Assembly: GCA_035315065.1 (NCBI GenBank)
Contig: DATFYM010000023.1
Location: 1-64,000, forward strand
DNA length: 64,000 nt
Source of the DNA: DATFYM01 sp035315065
Lineage (GTDB): Bacteria > Acidobacteriota > Terriglobia > UBA7540
Direction of reading: 5' to 3'
The notes under the pieces are model-generated. The model made no database searches and was not told the DNA's origin. It saw only the letters and a program-made list of their open reading frames with translations. Shown here piece after piece: positions 56,300 through 64,000 of this stretch. How positions within the stretch are numbered: the stretch's first letter is position 1; the number at the start of each line of letters is the position of its first letter. Made by a program: the position numbers and the translations under genes.

Positions 56300-59218
56300 T
56301 CACTGAGTAATCAGCAGGCCGCCGGGGAACACCGAGATTTCCCCGTCGACGTTTATTGCCGTGACTGACCGGGGCCCCAGCCCCGTGGTCGCATTAACCG
56401 CACTGAGATTGATATTGAAACAAACGGCGCCCGAACCACACCTGATAAAATCCGACGTCCCGTCACCAGTTCCCGTCACCGGCTGAGTAACCGTGATATC
56501 GCCGGACCCTCCGGTAAACACAAAGAAAGTGCCGGGCATGAGCCCGGAACCGTAAATGATCATCTGCACCTCGCCCCCATTCGCGTTCGCTTGGGTGAGA
56601 CTGACCGAAGTCCCGGACTGCGAAGCGGAGCAGGACAACCCGGCGCAGGTCCCGACCAACTGGAGCGAGAGTGTGGGCGAAATCGGGCTGAGGTTGACGT
56701 TCGCACTCGGCGAACCGCCGGCGCTCACCGTCAGCGTTTGTCGCGAGACCAAGGGGACAATGTAGAAGCTCGCCGGAGCCGTGACCGTGCTTCCAGTTTG
56801 CACCGTCACCTGTAGAGTACCTGGCAGCGTAAGATCTCCGGACGAGACGGACGCCGTTAATTGCGAGGAACTGACGAAAGACGTTGTCTCCGCCTTCCCG
56901 TTGAAAAGCACCGTGTTGCCGTTGGAGAAGCCGCTGCCGTTCACAGTAAGCATGAACGCAGGACCGTTCTGCATGGCGACGATCGGAGCCAAGCTGGATA
57001 ACGTCGAAGTGCTGGCTCCGTCGATGGTTACGCTGACGCTTGTCTTGTTTGTATTGTTGGAAACACTCGTCGCCGTCACCGTATCCGTGCCACTCGCCGG
57101 AGCGGTGTAGAGACCAGACACCGTAGTAGAAAAGGTGCCGGACGCGGCGGTCCAGGTGACGGGTACCGCTGCCCCGCCCGCCGTGGCCGTGAACTGTACC
57201 GTACCATTAGCGCCCACCACCACCGGGCTAGCGGGGCTGACCACGATACTCAGCACGCTACTCGTGATGGTCACCGCGGTCGAGGCCGACTTGGAAGGAT
57301 CAGCGTTACTCTTCGCCGTCACGGTATCCGTGCCGCCCGCCGGAACGGTGGCCGGGGCGGTGTAGAGGCCGGCCACCGTACTAGAGAAGCTGCCAGAGAC
57401 GGCGCTCCAGGTTACGCTGGTGTCGGTGCTGCTCCCGCTTACCGTCGTGGAAAACTGCTGCTGCGCGCTAGTGTTCACCGTGGGACTAGCGGGGCTGATG
57501 GCGCCGACGCTCTCGTTTGAGGCAATCGTCGCCGTGGTGCTGCTCGATTTGCTCGGATCCGCTTGGCTCGTCGCCGTCACCGTCACGCTGGTGCTGGCCA
57601 GCAGATCGTTCGGCGCCGTGTAAAGACCGCTGGCGCTGATCGTCCCTGACCCGCTGGCGGGGCTGATCGACCACACCACCGTCGTATCCGTGCTGCTTCC
57701 GCTTACCGTGGCGCTGAACTGCTGCGTCGTGCTCAGGTTCACCGTCGGCGCCGCCGGGGTCACCGCCGAGACCGACTCCGTCGAAGCGAGTGTCAGCGTC
57801 GTGCTGCTTAATACGCTTGCATTCGCCTGGCTCGTCGCCGTCACTGTAACCGAGCGGTTGGCCGGCAAATCGGTCGGCGCCGTGTAGAGACCGGTCGCGC
57901 TGATCGTCCCCGACCCGGTGGCGGGGCTGATCGACCACACCACGACCGTGTCCGTGCTGCTCCCGGCCACCGTGGCGCTGAACTGCAGCGTCGTGCTTAG
58001 GCCCGCCGACGGCGCAGGGCCCTGGGGCGAAGACACTGGCGTGATCGACTGATTCGAAGCAATTGTCGCCGTGGCGCTGCTCGATTTGCTCGGGTCCGCT
58101 TGGCTCGTCGCCGTCACTGTAACCTTGGTGTTGGCCGGCAGATCGTTCGGCGCCGTGTAGAGACCGCTGGCGCTGATCGTTCCTGACCCGCTGGCGGGGC
58201 TGATCGACCACACCACCCCCGTATCCGTACTGCTGCCGCTCACCGTGGCGCTGAACTGCTGCGTCGTGCTCAGGTTCACCGACGGCGTCGCCGGGCTCAC
58301 AGCGGAGACCGACTCCGTCGAGGTAATCGTCACCGTGGTACTGCTCGATTTGCTGGCGTCGGCATGGCTCGTCGCCGTCACCGTCAGGCTGCACCCCGGG
58401 AAAGGACAGGGCGGATTGGCCGGCAGCTCGTTCGGCGCCGTGTAGAGGCCGCTCGCGCTGATCGTCCCTGCCCCGCTGGCGGGGCTGATCGACCACACCA
58501 CCCCCGTATCCATGCTGCCGCTCACCGTAGCGCTGAACTGCTGCGTCGCGCTCAGATTTACCGTCGGCGCCGCTGGCGTCACGGTGGAAACCGAGACACT
58601 CGGGATGGTCACCGTGGTCGAGGCCGACTTTGAGGGATCAGCATTGCTCTTCGCGGTCACGGTATCTGTGCCGTTCGCTGGCACGTTGGCTGGGGCTGTA
58701 TACAAACCACCGCTGGTAATCGAGCCGGAGACCGCGCTCCAGGTTACGCCGTTGTCGCTGCTGCTTCCGCTCACCGTCGTCGAAAACTGCTGCGGCGCTC
58801 CAGTGTCCACCGTGGGATTGGCGGGGCTGATGGCGGCGACCGACTCAGTCGAGGCGACGGTCACCGTGGCGGAGCCGAACGTCGTGTTGTCTTGCTGGCT
58901 GGTGGCCTCTACCGTGACCCTCGTGCTGGTGGGCAAATCGTTGGGAGCGGTGTATTTCCCGGTCTGATCAATCGACCCGATGCTGGCAGGAGATATCGAC
59001 CAAGTAACAGCGGTAGTGGTGCCGTTTTGGACCGTAGCAGAAAACTGCTGGCTGAGGCTCAGGTTCACTGTGGCGCCAGGTGGCGAGACCGTGACACTGA
59101 GTGCGGGAGGGGGCGGGGGCGACGAACTGCCGCCGCCGCAGGAGAGGGCGGTACTAACTAATGCTAACGCAATTGCAAGAACGACCGCATTCCCGCGCCT
59201 CGTTGGCCTCATCCGCAA
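56300..59218 (-). CDS. secreted Ig-like repeat protein (adhesin-like)
   Basis: 972 residues. The signal or lipoprotein-like N-terminus VVLAIALALVSTALSCGGGS could be lipidated at the Cys, though ALSC is not a perfect lipobox. About seven or eight Ig-like (Big2-type) units of 80-100 residues follow, each with VNLSTTQQFSATVSGSSTDT, VVWSISPASGSGTISASGLY, TAPNDLPANTKVTVTATSQA or close variants. After these comes an IPT/TIG domain (GPAFMLTVNGSGFSNGNTVL) and a distinct C-terminal beta region. Repeat units are very similar at the DNA level, which points to recent expansion. It probably forms an extracellular stalk or adhesin. Likely first gene of the secreted trio. Confidence 0.88.
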   Translation of the reverse strand: MRMRPTRRGNAVVLAIALALVSTALSCGGGSSSPPPPPALSVTVSPPGATVNLSLSQQFSATVQNGTTTAVTWSISPASIGSIDQTGKYTAPNDLPTSTRVTVEATSQQDNTTFGSATVTVASTESVAAISPANPTVDTGAPQQFSTTVSGSSSDNGVTWSAVSGSITSGGLYTAPANVPANGTDTVTAKSNADPSKSASTTVTIPSVSVSTVTPAAPTVNLSATQQFSATVSGSMDTGVVWSISPASGAGTISASGLYTAPNELPANPPCPFPGCSLTVTATSHADASKSSSTTVTITSTESVSAVSPATPSVNLSTTQQFSATVSGSSTDTGVVWSISPASGSGTISASGLYTAPNDLPANTKVTVTATSQADPSKSSSATATIASNQSITPVSSPQGPAPSAGLSTTLQFSATVAGSSTDTVVVWSISPATGSGTISATGLYTAPTDLPANRSVTVTATSQANASVLSSTTLTLASTESVSAVTPAAPTVNLSTTQQFSATVSGSSTDTTVVWSISPASGSGTISASGLYTAPNDLLASTSVTVTATSQADPSKSSSTTATIASNESVGAISPASPTVNTSAQQQFSTTVSGSSTDTSVTWSAVSGSFSSTVAGLYTAPATVPAGGTDTVTAKSNADPSKSASTAVTITSSVLSIVVSPASPVVVGANGTVQFTATAGGAAVPVTWTAASGTFSTTVSGLYTAPASGTDTVTATSVSNNTNKTSVSVTIDGASTSTLSSLAPIVAMQNGPAFMLTVNGSGFSNGNTVLFNGKAETTSFVSSSQLTASVSSGDLTLPGTLQVTVQTGSTVTAPASFYIVPLVSRQTLTVSAGGSPSANVNLSPISPTLSLQLVGTCAGLSCSASQSGTSVSLTQANANGGEVQMIIYGSGLMPGTFFVFTGGSGDITVTQPVTGTGDGTSDFIRCGSGAVCFNINLSAVNATTGLGPRSVTAINVDGEISVFPGGLLITQ

Positions 59219-59254
59219 GCTCCTGCCGTAGATTTCTTTTTACTACCTGATTGT

Positions 59255-59283
59255 AAGATATAGGTCTGTGAAATGAAAGTCAA
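59255..59283 (-). promoter_or_regulatory. sigma-70-like promoter of the secreted trio
   Basis: On the minus strand TTGACT (59278-59283), a 17-bp spacer and TATCTT (59255-59260). Transcription would start near 59248, about 30 bp before the ATG at 59218, which has CAGGAG as ribosome-binding site. Confidence 0.6.
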
Positions 59284-59690
59284 GTAGAATCTTTCAAGCC
59301 TTGCAAGACAACATCCAGGGCCCGGGACGCGGGATTTAAACGCACACTTTGCTCTGATCACGGCATACTCCAAGCCCCAACCTTCTTGGAGATGACCAAT
59401 GTCGGCGCCCGCGAACCCCCTAGAAGGTGAAAATGCACCGGACTTATCCGCCCGATCCTTGCCACAGGTCGACGTGAGTAGATGGATCATGCAAGGTGAG
59501 AATATCATTCTATAACGTATAGGTTAAGTCGCCTTTTGTTTATCTATTCAGGCCTTAACAACTCATTGTAACAATCTTCATGTCGTACACCGGAGGGACA
59601 AAGACGACTCGCGTCATGTCCAAGGCCGATCCCAGCTAAACGGTCAAAATTATTCCATCATCTCTATGCAGCTCGGGGCGTGCAAAGGAC
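59284..59690. other. intergenic stretch without recognised features
   Basis: About 400 bp of lower-GC DNA between the promoter of the secreted trio and the end of the pseudopilin gene. Short frames exist but none has a ribosome-binding site or a protein-like composition. No repeat or RNA was recognised. Confidence 0.5.
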
Positions 59691-60740
59691 CTACTGTTGA
59701 TCGGGACCGCCGGTGGGCGGCTGCGCCGGTGGAGGCTGGCTAGGCTGCGGCGGATTCTGGGTTCCGGGGCCTTGAGTTGGGGAACCTTGCGGAGCTTGCA
59801 GCCCTGTTCCCGGCGCGGCGCCGCCTGTGCCGGTGAAGAGTCCAACGAACTCCCATTCGTCGTAGTGCTTCTTGTGGTTCCAGACGCGGATCGACGCGTG
59901 ATGACTGGAGCTGGCAACGCCAGCGATGCCGGCGCCAAAGATTTGGCCCCCGAAGGCTGATCCAGAGCCACTGCCAGACTGGCCACCCTGGACTTGGCCG
60001 CCTGCCCCGACGCCACCCGACTGGTCCGGCTGCCCCGGCTGGCCTGTTTGGGCTGGTTGACCGGGTTGGCCCGTTTGGCCGTTGTCTCCAGTAGGCGGGG
60101 GGGACTGGTCTCCGTTGGCCTGGGGCTGATCGGATGACGACGATCCAAATGATGATGACGATCCGAACGATGATGACGCTGAGCCCAATGTTGACTGATC
60201 GGACTGCGACGAGCCGAAGATCGACCCCGACTGGCCAAACTGGGACTGGCCAAATTGGGAACGGCCAAGTTGCGATTGTCCGAAACTGCCGGAGTTCCCC
60301 GCTGCCGATCCCAGTGCGGCCTGGCCCAACGGGTTCGCCCCAAGGGTGCTTTGGTTCTTCGAATCAATCAGGACGCCGGCAGCATTGATGTGAATGAGGC
60401 GCCATTTGCCGTCCTTGGTCATGGGGTCCTTGAACTCTTTGCGCAGAAAACGAATGCCGTTCGTCTGAAGCAACTCCTTAACCGTGGCCGGATAACGGTT
60501 GAACTTGGCGTGGAACATGCCGACGGCCCGCGCGTACTGGTTGCCGCGGAAGATCAGTTCCTCCTCGCGCTCGCGCCGCCCCTGGGTGAAGATGTCCGGA
60601 ACCGCAACCGTGAGGGCGATCAGCAAGAGCGTCACGATCATCATCAACAGGAGCAAGGCGTAGCCTGAAGCAGAATTATGAATGATGAATGATGAATGAT
60701 GAATTAAGACCGAGTTTTCGGACGATTTGTCTTTGTCCAT
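59691..60740 (-). CDS. type II secretion / type IV pilus pseudopilin-like protein
   Basis: 349 residues. The prepilin motif is SGYALLLLMMIVTLLLIALT: Gly before the hydrophobic helix would be the peptidase cut site, though Glu at mature position 5 is absent. The head domain starts TQGRREREEELIFRGNQYAR, FHAKFNRYPATVKELLQTNG, RFLRKEFKDPMTKDGKWRLI, as in GspG-like pseudopilins. From about residue 140 it is low complexity: FGQSQ and SSFGSSSS runs, then GQTGQPGQPAQTGQPGQP. The leader (LIHHSSFIIHNS) is encoded by a stutter repeat. Last gene of the pil-like cluster. Confidence 0.82.
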   Translation of the reverse strand: MDKDKSSENSVLIHHSSFIIHNSASGYALLLLMMIVTLLLIALTVAVPDIFTQGRREREEELIFRGNQYARAVGMFHAKFNRYPATVKELLQTNGIRFLRKEFKDPMTKDGKWRLIHINAAGVLIDSKNQSTLGANPLGQAALGSAAGNSGSFGQSQLGRSQFGQSQFGQSGSIFGSSQSDQSTLGSASSSFGSSSSFGSSSSDQPQANGDQSPPPTGDNGQTGQPGQPAQTGQPGQPDQSGGVGAGGQVQGGQSGSGSGSAFGGQIFGAGIAGVASSSHHASIRVWNHKKHYDEWEFVGLFTGTGGAAPGTGLQAPQGSPTQGPGTQNPPQPSQPPPAQPPTGGPDQQ

Positions 60741-60815
60741 TTTCTGCGTGCTTCCCAGATTGCGAGAAGTTCTTCAGTTTATCGTTCATCATTCATCATT
60801 CATCGTTTTCTTCAG
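60673..60815. repeat. stutter hairpin (AATGATGAATGATG words), partly coding
   Basis: ATTATGAATGATGAATGATG (60675 onward) and TTCATCATTCATCATTCATC (60785 onward) are complementary. The left arm lies inside the pseudopilin gene and encodes its leader peptide. The right arm is just beyond the pilP-like gene's stop codon. Confidence 0.75.
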
Positions 60816-61466
60816 CTACTGCGGGAACGGAAGTTGCGCCTTCTGGTGGCCCGACTCATCTTCGACTTCCACCGCCGTGGGCGTGATCTGCAATACCTTA
60901 TAGCGATTTGCGAACGACTCTCCTGTCCGGACGTTGTACACGTCCAATTCCTTATCGCCCGGCGAGCAATTGGCGTCACCCATGCAGTCGGTGATGAACG
61001 CCTGCCGCGCGCCACCCTGCGCCTCCTCGTAGCCGAGAGCCTTTAGGGTAATCGGAGGCAGCGGCGGGGGAGCAGGGGGCGGGGGTGGAGCCTCGGCGAT
61101 TCTCTTCTTTTCTGCCTCCGCCTCTTTCTGCGCCGTTTGCTGTGCCGGCGAGAGGCCGAAGTCAACCGGGCTGCGCTCAAACTCGGGCGCCGGACGCGCC
61201 TGGAATTCCTCCAGCGCGGCCGCGTTGACCTCCGGGTCATAGGATGCCAGAGGGTCGTCCGGCGCGCCCTTCGCAGGGCGTTCAGACCGGGCGGTCGGGG
61301 CTGGCGCGGCGACCTCCGGTTGAGAGGTCGGCGGCTTCGTCTCCTCGCCGGACCCGCCGCCGTGAGTCCACTCCATGTAGCCGATCGCTATAAACAACAC
61401 GCAGACTGCCGCCAGGGCGGCGACCTTCTTCTTGTCGTCTTGTGCGGAGTTCTTCTTGTCTTCCAT
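60816..61466 (-). CDS. PilP-like / GspC-type protein
   Basis: 216 residues from ATG 61464-61466 (GAAGG 5 bp upstream; frame open to 61532 through repeat DNA). One membrane segment near the N-terminus (VAALAAVCVLFIAIGYMEWT), a long Pro/Ala-rich periplasmic linker (APPPPPAPPPLPP), and a C-terminal domain with ITLKALGYEEAQGGARQAFI and VLQITPTAVEVEDESGHQKA, like the beta domain of PilP or GspC. It would link the inner-membrane platform to the outer-membrane secretin. Order after pilO fits PilP. Confidence 0.75.
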   Translation of the reverse strand: MEDKKNSAQDDKKKVAALAAVCVLFIAIGYMEWTHGGGSGEETKPPTSQPEVAAPAPTARSERPAKGAPDDPLASYDPEVNAAALEEFQARPAPEFERSPVDFGLSPAQQTAQKEAEAEKKRIAEAPPPPPAPPPLPPITLKALGYEEAQGGARQAFITDCMGDANCSPGDKELDVYNVRTGESFANRYKVLQITPTAVEVEDESGHQKAQLPFPQ

Positions 61467-61469
61467 AGA

Positions 61470-61590
61470 ACCTTCAAGAAAGTCGAGAGTCGAAAGTCGA
61501 GAGTCAAGAGCAACCGACATGCTCGTCCTCAACTTTCAACTGTCGACTTTCAACTCTCGACTCTTCTTGTCGACTTTCGACTTCTTCACG
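61470..61590. repeat. stutter hairpin (GTCGAGAGTCGAAAGT words)
   Basis: AGTCGAGAGTCGAAAGTCGA (61480 onward) and CTTTCAACTGTCGACTTTCA, CTCTCGACTCTTC (61530 onward) are complementary stutters filling the whole gap between pilO-like and pilP-like genes. Confidence 0.75.
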
Positions 61591-62140
61591 GCGTCACGTA
61601 CAAATCCGCCGCCAGCCGCAGGTTGGGCTGACCTTTATCCCCCAAATCGAAGGCGACGTTTCGGATCAGCAGAAACTCGTCCCCAGACTCAAGACGGTAG
61701 GCAAAGTCCATCAGGGCGTTGAACCTGCCCTCCGCGTTCACTTCGACGCGCAGCCACTGAAGAGGGTTAGGGTTCTTATGTTCCGGTTCCAGTTTGTAAC
61801 CCTCGGCCGTGAGCTGGACGCCGCTCTTCTCGGCAAGCCTGGCTACCAAGCCGTAGGCAGTCGAGTACGCCCTACTCCGAGGCGGCACGTGTTTCTCCAA
61901 AAACTGACCGATCTGGCCGTCGGCGGTGGGCAACTTCGAGGCGTATGTCTCTAGCTTCTCAACCCGCTTCTGCACCGGCGCTAAAGTCGCACGCGCCTGC
62001 CGGTGACGAGTCTGCTCCTCCCGGACGCGATCCTGGAGCGGACGGAGGACGGCGAAATACACTGCGATGTCCAGGAGCACCAGCGTCACCGCTAGTCCCT
62101 CCAGAATATGGGTCAACAACTTACGACGGGTGGTGTTCAT
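61586..62140 (-). CDS. pilO: PilO-like type IV pilus assembly protein
   Basis: 184 residues from ATG 62138-62140 (AGAGGA upstream), overlapping the end of the pilN-like gene by 4 bp (ATGA). Short cytoplasmic N-terminus, a membrane helix (GLAVTLVLLDIAVYFAVL), a coiled-coil (RVREEQTRHRQARATLAPVQ) and a ferredoxin-like periplasmic domain (WLRVEVNAEGRFNALMDFAY). PilO pairs with PilN in the alignment complex that connects the motor to the secretin. The name is given from fold and order (M, N, O, P). Confidence 0.82.
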   Translation of the reverse strand: MNTTRRKLLTHILEGLAVTLVLLDIAVYFAVLRPLQDRVREEQTRHRQARATLAPVQKRVEKLETYASKLPTADGQIGQFLEKHVPPRSRAYSTAYGLVARLAEKSGVQLTAEGYKLEPEHKNPNPLQWLRVEVNAEGRFNALMDFAYRLESGDEFLLIRNVAFDLGDKGQPNLRLAADLYVTP

Positions 62141-62736
62141 TGGTCCTCTGACTCTCCGGAAGGCGTCGCGCCCAGATAACGCGCCTGGCAACTCATCGTG
62201 ACACCGCCCGCTGCGCTCGACGAGTTCTGCTTGTCAAAGCCGACGCCCCCCACCGTCGGGCTCGCAAAATCGGACGACTTTTCCAAATTACTCACAAACT
62301 CATCCAGCGCCTCCTGGCTTTTGCCAGTGACCTCCATCCGCACCGCAGCACTGTCGAGCCCCTCGGCGTAAAGCAGGCGTACCAGCTTCACGTCCACCGG
62401 CAGCAAATCGGCGACCTTGGCAAACAACCCGGGCACGCTCAGTTTTTTCTGCGCGATCAGCGCGTTCACAAACTTCACCTCACGAAAGGTGCCGGAATAT
62501 TTGGGCTGTCCCAGGTAACGGCGCAGATCTGCTTCTTTCTGCTGCAACGCGGCTTGCTCCCGGGCGTCATCAGCCGCCTGAGCTTGTGCGGCACGGTAAT
62601 CTTTGTAGTTCGCCCACACCGAGTGCGTGAGGAAAATCAGCACCATCAAGGTGATGGCAGCCGTGGGTGCGGACACGGCCAAGGCGTAGCGATCACGCAA
62701 GCTGGGGTTGGTTGCCAAGTTTAGTGAAATCTTCAT
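62137..62736 (-). CDS. pilN: PilN-like type IV pilus assembly protein
   Basis: 199 residues. The start MKISLNLATNPSLRDRYALA carries the conserved LNLA peptide by which PilN docks on PilM. A membrane helix follows (APTAAITLMVLIFLTHSVWA), then a coiled coil and a periplasmic domain (NALIAQKKLSVPGLFAKVAD, LLPVDVKLVRLLYAEGLDSA). It overlaps the pilO-like gene by 4 bp. An inserted element of about 190 bp separates it from the pilM-like gene, unusual for this normally tight cluster. Confidence 0.87.
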   Translation of the reverse strand: MKISLNLATNPSLRDRYALAVSAPTAAITLMVLIFLTHSVWANYKDYRAAQAQAADDAREQAALQQKEADLRRYLGQPKYSGTFREVKFVNALIAQKKLSVPGLFAKVADLLPVDVKLVRLLYAEGLDSAAVRMEVTGKSQEALDEFVSNLEKSSDFASPTVGGVGFDKQNSSSAAGGVTMSCQARYLGATPSGESEDQ

Positions 62737-62744
62737 GGAGTTAG

Positions 62745-62935
62745 TCTTCAGTTCTCAGTTTTCAGCCTTCACGGGCTGTGAAGCAATTGCGTAAGAGCTT
62801 CCAACGCAGAGACGCAGAGGCACGGAGAAAAATGGGGCACATTCGGGAAACAAACCACATCCCCTGCTGTTTCATTCTCTCCTCTGCGCCTCTGTGCCTC
62901 CGTGTTTAATTTCCTCACGCGTTCTCAACTTTCAA
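62745..62935. repeat. dispersed inverted-repeat element plus stutter words in the pil cluster
   Basis: GGGCTGTGAAGCAATTGCGT and AACGCAGAGACGCAGAGGCA on the left pair with CTCTGCGCCTCTGTGCCTCC on the right. It is a relative of the 9060-9276 element. CTTCAGTTCTCAGTTTTCAG at 62747 is a further stutter word. It splits pilM from pilN. Confidence 0.7.
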
Positions 62936-63945
62936 TCACGCCTGGCGCGGCCCGCTGACGGCTGATGGCCGATAGCCTCCGAATTACACGCGAGGCCGGC
63001 GGCCACCGCTCCGTAGCGCTCGAAGTCCACTCTTTCCTCCCCCACCAGCAGCGAACCGAGTTCCGGAGTGGGCGCCAGTTCCTTCACCTCGCAACGGGTA
63101 GCGCCAGCTAGTTCCACCTCCAGCCCCGGGAGCGTCATAGGCCGCGCGCAGAGCCATACCTCGCCAATTTCTACCTGCAAATGATCGCGCGAGCCGGCAA
63201 GAACCCGCGCCGCTTCGGTCGCCACGTCCGCCACCATATTGACGGCACCAGGGCGTACCTCGCGCGTTCTCCAGAAACAGACTCGGCTACCCAGAACCAC
63301 CACCGCGGTCACCCATCGGCAGCAAAGGTGGATCAAGAGTTGTCCAGCATCGCTGCGCTCCGGGATCAGCGGCAGAAGGGCCATCGTCGACGGCAGAACC
63401 AGAGCCGGGGTGCCGCGGCCGGGCCCCAAAACTGACTCGTACTGGCCGAGCACCTGATCCCTGCCCGCCAAGGCCAGAACTTCCACGTGGCCGGGCTGGT
63501 TCAGCAACACCTGGTAGTGAATCCGAGCCTCTTCGGCCGGAAACGGCAGGCTCTCACCGAGCTTCCACCGTACAAGGACCTCCGCCTCACGATGATCGTC
63601 AGGAAGGGTCTCAAACGCGAGGACGCCCACGCGGGTCGCCGCATCAGAAAGCAGGAGGCCGAATCGATCGCTCCCGTTGCCGAGAGCCGACATGACAGTG
63701 GTGGCCGCCTCGCGTACCGCGTCAGGGTTGGCCACGTTAGTCTGGCCGGTGTGTGGGTTAACGGCCTGAGGTGGAAGCGCCGCGACGTGAATGCGGCGAA
63801 CCTCGCGCTGGTGCTTCACGGTGGCCAAGCGCGCACCCGCGATGAAGTCAGGCTGGATCTCCAGCAGCACAGAGGGTAATGTAAACGGTGCCGTCCCTCT
63901 GATTGTGCCGCTTGTAAATCGCCTCTTGAGGTCTTTCCAATCCAT
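62932..63945 (-). CDS. pilM: PilM-like actin-fold protein
   Basis: 337 residues. It opens MDWKDLKRRFTSG and SVLLEIQPDFIAGARLATVK, then LPDDHREAEVLVRWKLGESL, PFPAEEARIHYQVL, as in PilM/GspL-type actin-like proteins at the cytoplasmic face of the pilus or secretion platform. It binds the PilN N-terminus. The C-terminal 15 residues (SEAIGHQPSAGRARRD) are encoded by stutter-like DNA bordering the inserted element, so the original tail may have been replaced. First gene of the visible cluster; 63946-64000 holds only its leader. Confidence 0.8.
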   Translation of the reverse strand: MDWKDLKRRFTSGTIRGTAPFTLPSVLLEIQPDFIAGARLATVKHQREVRRIHVAALPPQAVNPHTGQTNVANPDAVREAATTVMSALGNGSDRFGLLLSDAATRVGVLAFETLPDDHREAEVLVRWKLGESLPFPAEEARIHYQVLLNQPGHVEVLALAGRDQVLGQYESVLGPGRGTPALVLPSTMALLPLIPERSDAGQLLIHLCCRWVTAVVVLGSRVCFWRTREVRPGAVNMVADVATEAARVLAGSRDHLQVEIGEVWLCARPMTLPGLEVELAGATRCEVKELAPTPELGSLLVGEERVDFERYGAVAAGLACNSEAIGHQPSAGRARRD

Positions 63946-64000
63946 AAATGTCCGCCGTCAAATCGCTCATCCTATTCAAAACAAATTGGTAACCAAGAAT

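Noticed and set aside
57486..58496. Minus-strand frame of 336 codons within the Ig-repeat gene
   Set aside because: It is an out-of-frame reading of the same repeats, rich in Gln/Arg/His as expected for a shadow.

Overview
The window looks like chromosomal DNA of a high-GC soil bacterium, most likely an Acidobacteriota. The reasons are a secreted protein with the VWFA-related domain typical of that phylum (5157-6986), long secreted Ig-repeat and matrixin proteins, a PilMNOP-type cluster, plant-polysaccharide genes, and many intergenic hairpins built from short stuttered words. The phylum call is inference; there is no rRNA here.

Left part (1-9.3 kb): the edge of a minus-strand gene, a large DUF4062/STAND ATPase/TPR protein, two type II toxin-antitoxin modules whose toxin genes are both frameshifted while the antitoxins are intact, the VWFA-domain protein, an orphan sigma-54 activator (AAA domain plus Fis-type helix) and a small winged-helix-like protein.

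Centre (9.4-36.6 kb): a compact, one-strand contractile injection system of the extracellular Afp/PVC type. In order it has a two-domain sheath-insert-like protein, sheath, tube, zinc-knuckle baseplate protein, proline-rich protein, DUF4255 cap protein, AAA+ ATPase, a small conserved partner, a second tube-type protein, LysM-like protein, split spike hub (gpD-like plus gpV-like), PAAR-like tip, gp25-like protein, two J-type baseplate proteins, a tail-I protein, a DUF6519 beta-helix protein, and finally a DUF4157 protein with a C-terminal metalloprotease-like domain, the likely payload. There are no capsid, portal, terminase, integrase or lysis genes, so this is not a prophage. No tape-measure gene is evident. 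A decayed DUF4157 fragment on the other strand just downstream suggests effector turnover.

Right of that (37.8-44.4 kb): a GH9 glucanase, then a tight operon of Na+/solute symporter, cellobiose-2-epimerase-type AGE protein and GH130 phosphorylase. Together these fit uptake and phosphorolysis of beta-mannobiose or related disaccharides. Next come the RNase P RNA gene (minus strand), a secreted HExxH protein, thymidine kinase, DNA polymerase I, an alpha/beta hydrolase, an amidohydrolase and a MEDS-domain protein. A minus-strand secreted trio follows (Ig-repeat protein, unknown secreted protein, matrixin), and the window ends in a minus-strand pilM-pilN-pilO-pilP-like cluster plus a pseudopilin.

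Two themes cut across the window. Palindromic mini-elements sit inside essential genes: a 121-bp one in the RNase P RNA and an 86-bp one, in frame, in polA. And about fifteen spacers carry inverted repeats whose arms are 7-9 bp stuttered words, different at each place, some of which have become coding sequence (pseudopilin leader, N-terminus of the HExxH protein).
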